Shown: piece after piece, positions 4,574 to 7,511 of the stretch | How positions within the stretch are numbered: position 1 is the stretch's first letter | Layout: every line of letters begins with the position of its first letter | Assembly: GCA_002382025.1 (NCBI GenBank) | Contig: DFZB01000015.1 | Location: forward strand, 1-7,511 | Reading direction: 5' to 3' | Origin: Patescibacteria group bacterium UBA4067 | Lineage (GTDB): Bacteria; Patescibacteriota; Minisyncoccia; Minisyncoccales; Minisyncoccaceae | Length of the DNA: 7,511 bases | Notes under the pieces: generated by a model | Told to the model about the DNA's origin: nothing | The model's database searches: none | The model's input: only the letters and a program-made list of their open reading frames with translations | Made by a program: the position numbers and the translations under genes

Positions 4574-7511
4574 TTATGATTCTAATATTTCTTCAACTTC
4601 ATTAGCAATTATTTTAGGCGAACCATCTTTAACATCAGTTCGACCCGTAATTGTAACTATTTTATTTTCTTGAAAAAGTTCAGGTGCTTTTTCAATCATT
4701 GAAGGAAAAACAACTACTTCTATTCTATCAGTTAAATCTTCAATTTTTATAAACATCATTGGCTGACCCTTTTTAGTAATAATTTTCTTAATACTAGATA
4801 TTATTCCTCCTATTGTAACCAATTCTCCTTGAAGAATATATTTTTCTCTAGGATTAATATGTCTTTGTCCTCCTAAATCAGCATTAACCTTTTTAATAGA
4901 CATTCCCATGTTATCTAATAAGTGCCTATATTTTTCTAAAGGATGCCCACTTACATATAATCCAAGCAATTCCTTTTCCCAGTTTAACTTATCATATTCA
5001 TTAATTGCGTCAACACTTTCTAAATTAAAATTAGTAGAAATAACAGTTCCTCCAAAAAGTCCTTTTTGACCACTTTCTTTTATTTTCTTGGCATCCTTGG
5101 ACCACTGGATAAGGCTTTCTAAATTTAACAATATTTTATTTCTTTCCTCTAATGAGTCAAAAACACCAGCTTTAATTAAACTTTCTAATGATTTTTTATT
5201 TAAAACTTTACCATTTACTCTTGTGATAAAATCTTGAATTGATTCATATCTACCATTTAACTTTCTTTCATTGATTATTTGTTCTACAATATTATAACCA
5301 ACATTTTTAATGGCTGTTAAACCAAACCTAATTTGATTCTTATTAGGAACAACACTGAAATTACTGAAACTTTCATTAATATCAGGGGATAGTACTTCAA
5401 TTTCCATTTTATTGCACTCTTGAATTAAAGTAGCAATTCTTTCAATGTCAGAACTTTCAGAAGTTAATAAAGCTGCCATGTATTCTACTGGATAATTAGC
5501 CTTAAGATAAGCTGTTTCATAAGCAATAATAGCATAACAAGCAGCGTGACTTTTATTAAAAGAATATCTAGCAAATGGTTCAATCCAATGCCATATTTCT
5601 TCTGCAATCTTTTCATTGATGTTATTTGTTTTCATTCCCTTAACAAACTTTTCTTTTTGTTCCATTAAAAGTTTTTCGATTTTTTTTCCAATGGCTTTTC
5701 TTAAAATATCAGCTTCTGATAAAGTAAATCCAGCCATGTCTTGAGCAATACGCATAATTTGTTCTTGATATAGGGGAATACCATATGTTGCTTCTAATAT
5801 TGGTTTAAGCTTGGGATGAATATATTTAATTGTTTCTTTATTATGTTTTCCTTTAATATAGTCAGGAATATGTTGCATCGGTCCTGGACGATAAAGAGCA
5901 ACCATAGCAATGATATCATCTATTTCAGTTGGTTTAAGTTGTTTTAAATATCTTCGCATTCCGTCGCTATTATGAACTAAAAAACCATTAGCTATAAAAT
6001 TATTACCTGGAGCTTCCATGGCAATATCATAAGTCATTTCTTTACCACAATATTTTATTTCTTTTATTTTAACAAAATCAAAACTTTTTTCTGGTATTTT
6101 AGGACACTCCCAACTCACTAAGTTTTTATACTTTAACGCTAATTCGGCAAACCTAGTTGTATCTATTAAAACAAAATTTAAATGAGGATATTGTTCTATA
6201 AAAAGATTTATTTTTTCTTTATCTAAATCATGCATCCATCCTTTAATTTCATAAAAAGTATTTTTCTCTGGAACATAAAAATCAGGAGTATAATTAATAA
6301 TTTCTCCGTTTTCTCTTTTCAAGCTAAAAGTTTTTGGTTCGTATTCGTAATTTAAATTATATAGTTTTAAAATTCTAGCAAAGTCTGCTTCCCACGAAGA
6401 ACGAACATAATGCCCCAAATCGTTTCTAAATCCTCCTTTTCTATGATGGGGAGATTTACCAAACATTGGATTGTTTTCACCTCTATTTCTTTCAGAGTGT
6501 ATTCTTTTAAATTCATCGGCTCTTTCTTTTCCCCATAATTCTTCTAAAGATCTTCCTTTTAATGCTTTTGATATTTTTTTAGCAGTCTCTCTCCACTTTT
6601 CATTATTTTCTGTGCTTATTCCATAATTCCATGGTTTACCACCTTGTTCATAAAAAGCTTTTACTGCTTTCCTAATATTTTCTCTAGAGTATTCTTTGCT
6701 TGGATTTTTATAATAACTTGCAGAACATTTATAACAAAAATTACTTCTTCCTTCTTTTCGACCATCAATTTGTTTGCCGCATTTTTGACAAGTGTTATAA
6801 ATTAAATGTTTTGCTTTATTTTTCATTAAAATCTCATCTCCTTTTTTCAAATCTTTTAATTTTTTCCATCCATTTCTGGTTAAAAAATAATGATTTTTTG
6901 TAGATTTTATATACCAACCATTTTCTGCAATTAATGCATACACATCTTTTTCTCCGCTTTTCAAAACATCTACCATTTTATTTAAGTGTGCTTTACCATC
7001 ACCAAAATATACAGAAGTTAATCTTTGTTTATTTTTTTTCTCATACAGTTTTTTAATAGTTGTATTTGAAACAATCGTATCTCCACTTAAACACTCTAAT
7101 TGAAACACACCAACACAATCTCCTTTTCTAAAAATGTCGAAAGTCTTTTTATCATCAAGTGAGATTTTTTCAATATCAATATTTTCTCCTCTGACAGCAT
7201 AAATTCTTTTAAGTGTTTCTTCAATAATGGTTAAATTTTTTAATCCTAGGAAATCCATTTTTAATAATCCCATGCTCTCAATAGCATGCATTTCATATTG
7301 AGTAACAATTGCATTCTCGTTTTGAGTTGGGTGTTGCAAAGGAACAAGATTGTCTAGGGGAAACCTTGAAATAACTACTCCGCAAGCATGAGTTGAAGCG
7401 TGTCTGGCGCAACCTTCAATCTTTAAAGCTAAATCAATTAATTTTCCTGCTTCAGGATCATTTTCATAAATATCTTTAAATTCAATAATTTTTTCTAATG
7501 TATCGCTTAAT
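4574..7511 (-). CDS. dnaE: DNA polymerase III alpha subunit DnaE, interrupted by an intein (5' end outside window)
   Basis: Catalytic subunit of the replicative DNA polymerase. The frame is open to the window edge (codons from 7510); the 57 codons before 7339 read as DnaE (GCARHASTHACGVVISRF), so the start lies outside. The N-terminal PHP domain and the first two catalytic aspartates are not in view. LLKMDFLGLKNL (around 7270-7235) holds the third catalytic Asp, equivalent to E. coli Asp555. The polymerase then reads FQLE, is interrupted by the intein (7093-5969), and resumes at SDGMRRYLKQLKP. After it come YRPGPM (fingers), YQEQIMRIAQDMAGF, ARYSFNKSHAACYAIIAY, the tandem helix-hairpin-helix region (about 5330-5130), ELLGLYVSGHPL and an OB fold (about 4830-4590). 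The protein stops at the OB-fold end, so the C-terminal tau-binding domain known in E. coli seems absent or very small. Function depends on intein splicing. thrS follows 7 bases later. Confidence 0.96.
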   Translation of the reverse strand, partial: LSDTLEKIIEFKDIYENDPEAGKLIDLALKIEGCARHASTHACGVVISRFPLDNLVPLQHPTQNENAIVTQYEMHAIESMGLLKMDFLGLKNLTIIEETLKRIYAVRGENIDIEKISLDDKKTFDIFRKGDCVGVFQLECLSGDTIVSNTTIKKLYEKKNKQRLTSVYFGDGKAHLNKMVDVLKSGEKDVYALIAENGWYIKSTKNHYFLTRNGWKKLKDLKKGDEILMKNKAKHLIYNTCQKCGKQIDGRKEGRSNFCYKCSASYYKNPSKEYSRENIRKAVKAFYEQGGKPWNYGISTENNEKWRETAKKISKALKGRSLEELWGKERADEFKRIHSERNRGENNPMFGKSPHHRKGGFRNDLGHYVRSSWEADFARILKLYNLNYEYEPKTFSLKRENGEIINYTPDFYVPEKNTFYEIKGWMHDLDKEKINLFIEQYPHLNFVLIDTTRFAELALKYKNLVSWECPKIPEKSFDFVKIKEIKYCGKEMTYDIAMEAPGNNFIANGFLVHNSDGMRRYLKQLKPTEIDDIIAMVALYRPGPMQHIPDYIKGKHNKETIKYIHPKLKPILEATYGIPLYQEQIMRIAQDMAGFTLSEADILRKAIGKKIEKLLMEQKEKFVKGMKTNNINEKIAEEIWHWIEPFARYSFNKSHAACYAIIAYETAYLKANYPVEYMAALLTSESSDIERIATLIQECNKMEIEVLSPDINESFSNFSVVPNKNQIRFGLTAIKNVGYNIVEQIINERKLNGRYESIQDFITRVNGKVLNKKSLESLIKAGVFDSLEERNKILLNLESLIQWSKDAKKIKESGQKGLFGGTVISTNFNLESVDAINEYDKLNWEKELLGLYVSGHPLEKYRHLLDNMGMSIKKVNADLGGQRHINPREKYILQGELVTIGGIISSIKKIITKKGQPMMFIKIEDLTDRIEVVVFPSMIEKAPELFQENKIVTITGRTDVKDGSPKIIANEVEEILES
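5969..7093 (-). mobile_element. DnaE intein with PD-(D/E)XK homing endonuclease
   Basis: A 375-residue in-frame intein splits the conserved polymerase motif FQLE|SDGM. Splicing block A is CLSGDTIV (Cys1). Block B has TKNH plus LKKGDEIL. Block F is YDIAMEAPGNNFIANG, and block G is FLVHN with the penultimate His, final Asn and +1 Ser. All residues of a class 1 intein are present, so it is probably active in splicing. The insert between blocks B and F contains a zinc ribbon (C-x2-C at intein residues 102-105 and 120-123), a NUMOD3-like RGENNPMFGK (204-213) that probably binds DNA, and a PD-(D/E)XK nuclease: Glu235 (SSWEADF), Asp271 (TPDF), Glu282 and Lys284 (EIKG). No LAGLIDADG pair or HNH motif is visible. 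By analogy with other homing endonucleases, it would cut intein-free dnaE alleles; that is inference. Confidence 0.95.

Noticed and set aside
6700..6903. 67-codon plus-strand reading frame
   Set aside because: It is antisense to the intein; its Phe/Leu/Asn-rich composition is what AT-rich antisense sequence gives.
7337..7339. TTG at 7339-7337 as start of dnaE
   Set aside because: The frame stays open upstream to the window edge and continues with recognisable DnaE sequence, so this is an internal leucine codon.

Overview
The window is AT-rich and every gene lies on the minus strand, so the reading order runs from high to low coordinates: dnaE (3' part, interrupted by an intein), thrS, a secreted DUF5667/Kazal/DUF333 protein, a long structured non-coding RNA, and miaB (5' part). 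The standard code fits all frames. Low G+C, a secreted DUF5667 protein carrying a minimal Kazal domain, a threonyl-tRNA synthetase without a TGS domain, and almost no Shine-Dalgarno sites together suggest a Candidate Phyla Radiation (Patescibacteria, Parcubacteria-like) genome. That placement is inference, not proof.

Region 7511-2881 holds information-processing genes. The replicative polymerase subunit DnaE enters from outside the window. It is interrupted by a 375-residue intein at the conserved FQLE|S site. The intein keeps the residues needed for splicing and carries a zinc ribbon, a NUMOD3-like motif and a PD-(D/E)XK nuclease, not the usual LAGLIDADG domain. Seven bases after dnaE comes thrS, whose editing, catalytic and anticodon-binding domains are intact but which lacks the N-terminal TGS domain. 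One base after thrS starts a secreted helical protein ending in Kazal and DUF333 modules. The spacing implies one transcript and coupled translation.

Region 1601-1010 has no convincing protein gene and is the most unusual part. On the minus strand it has a perfect consensus promoter (TTGACA, 16 bp, TATAAT), then about 490 nt of hairpin-dense sequence richer in G+C than its flanks, then a hairpin plus T-rich tract. This looks like an independent gene for a large structured RNA. I could not match it to RNase P RNA, tmRNA, SRP RNA, 6S RNA or a riboswitch by eye.

Region 1045-1 holds miaB, the tRNA A37 methylthiotransferase. It has its own promoter, placed so close to the ATG that the mRNA should be leaderless or nearly so. 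The gene runs off the left edge.
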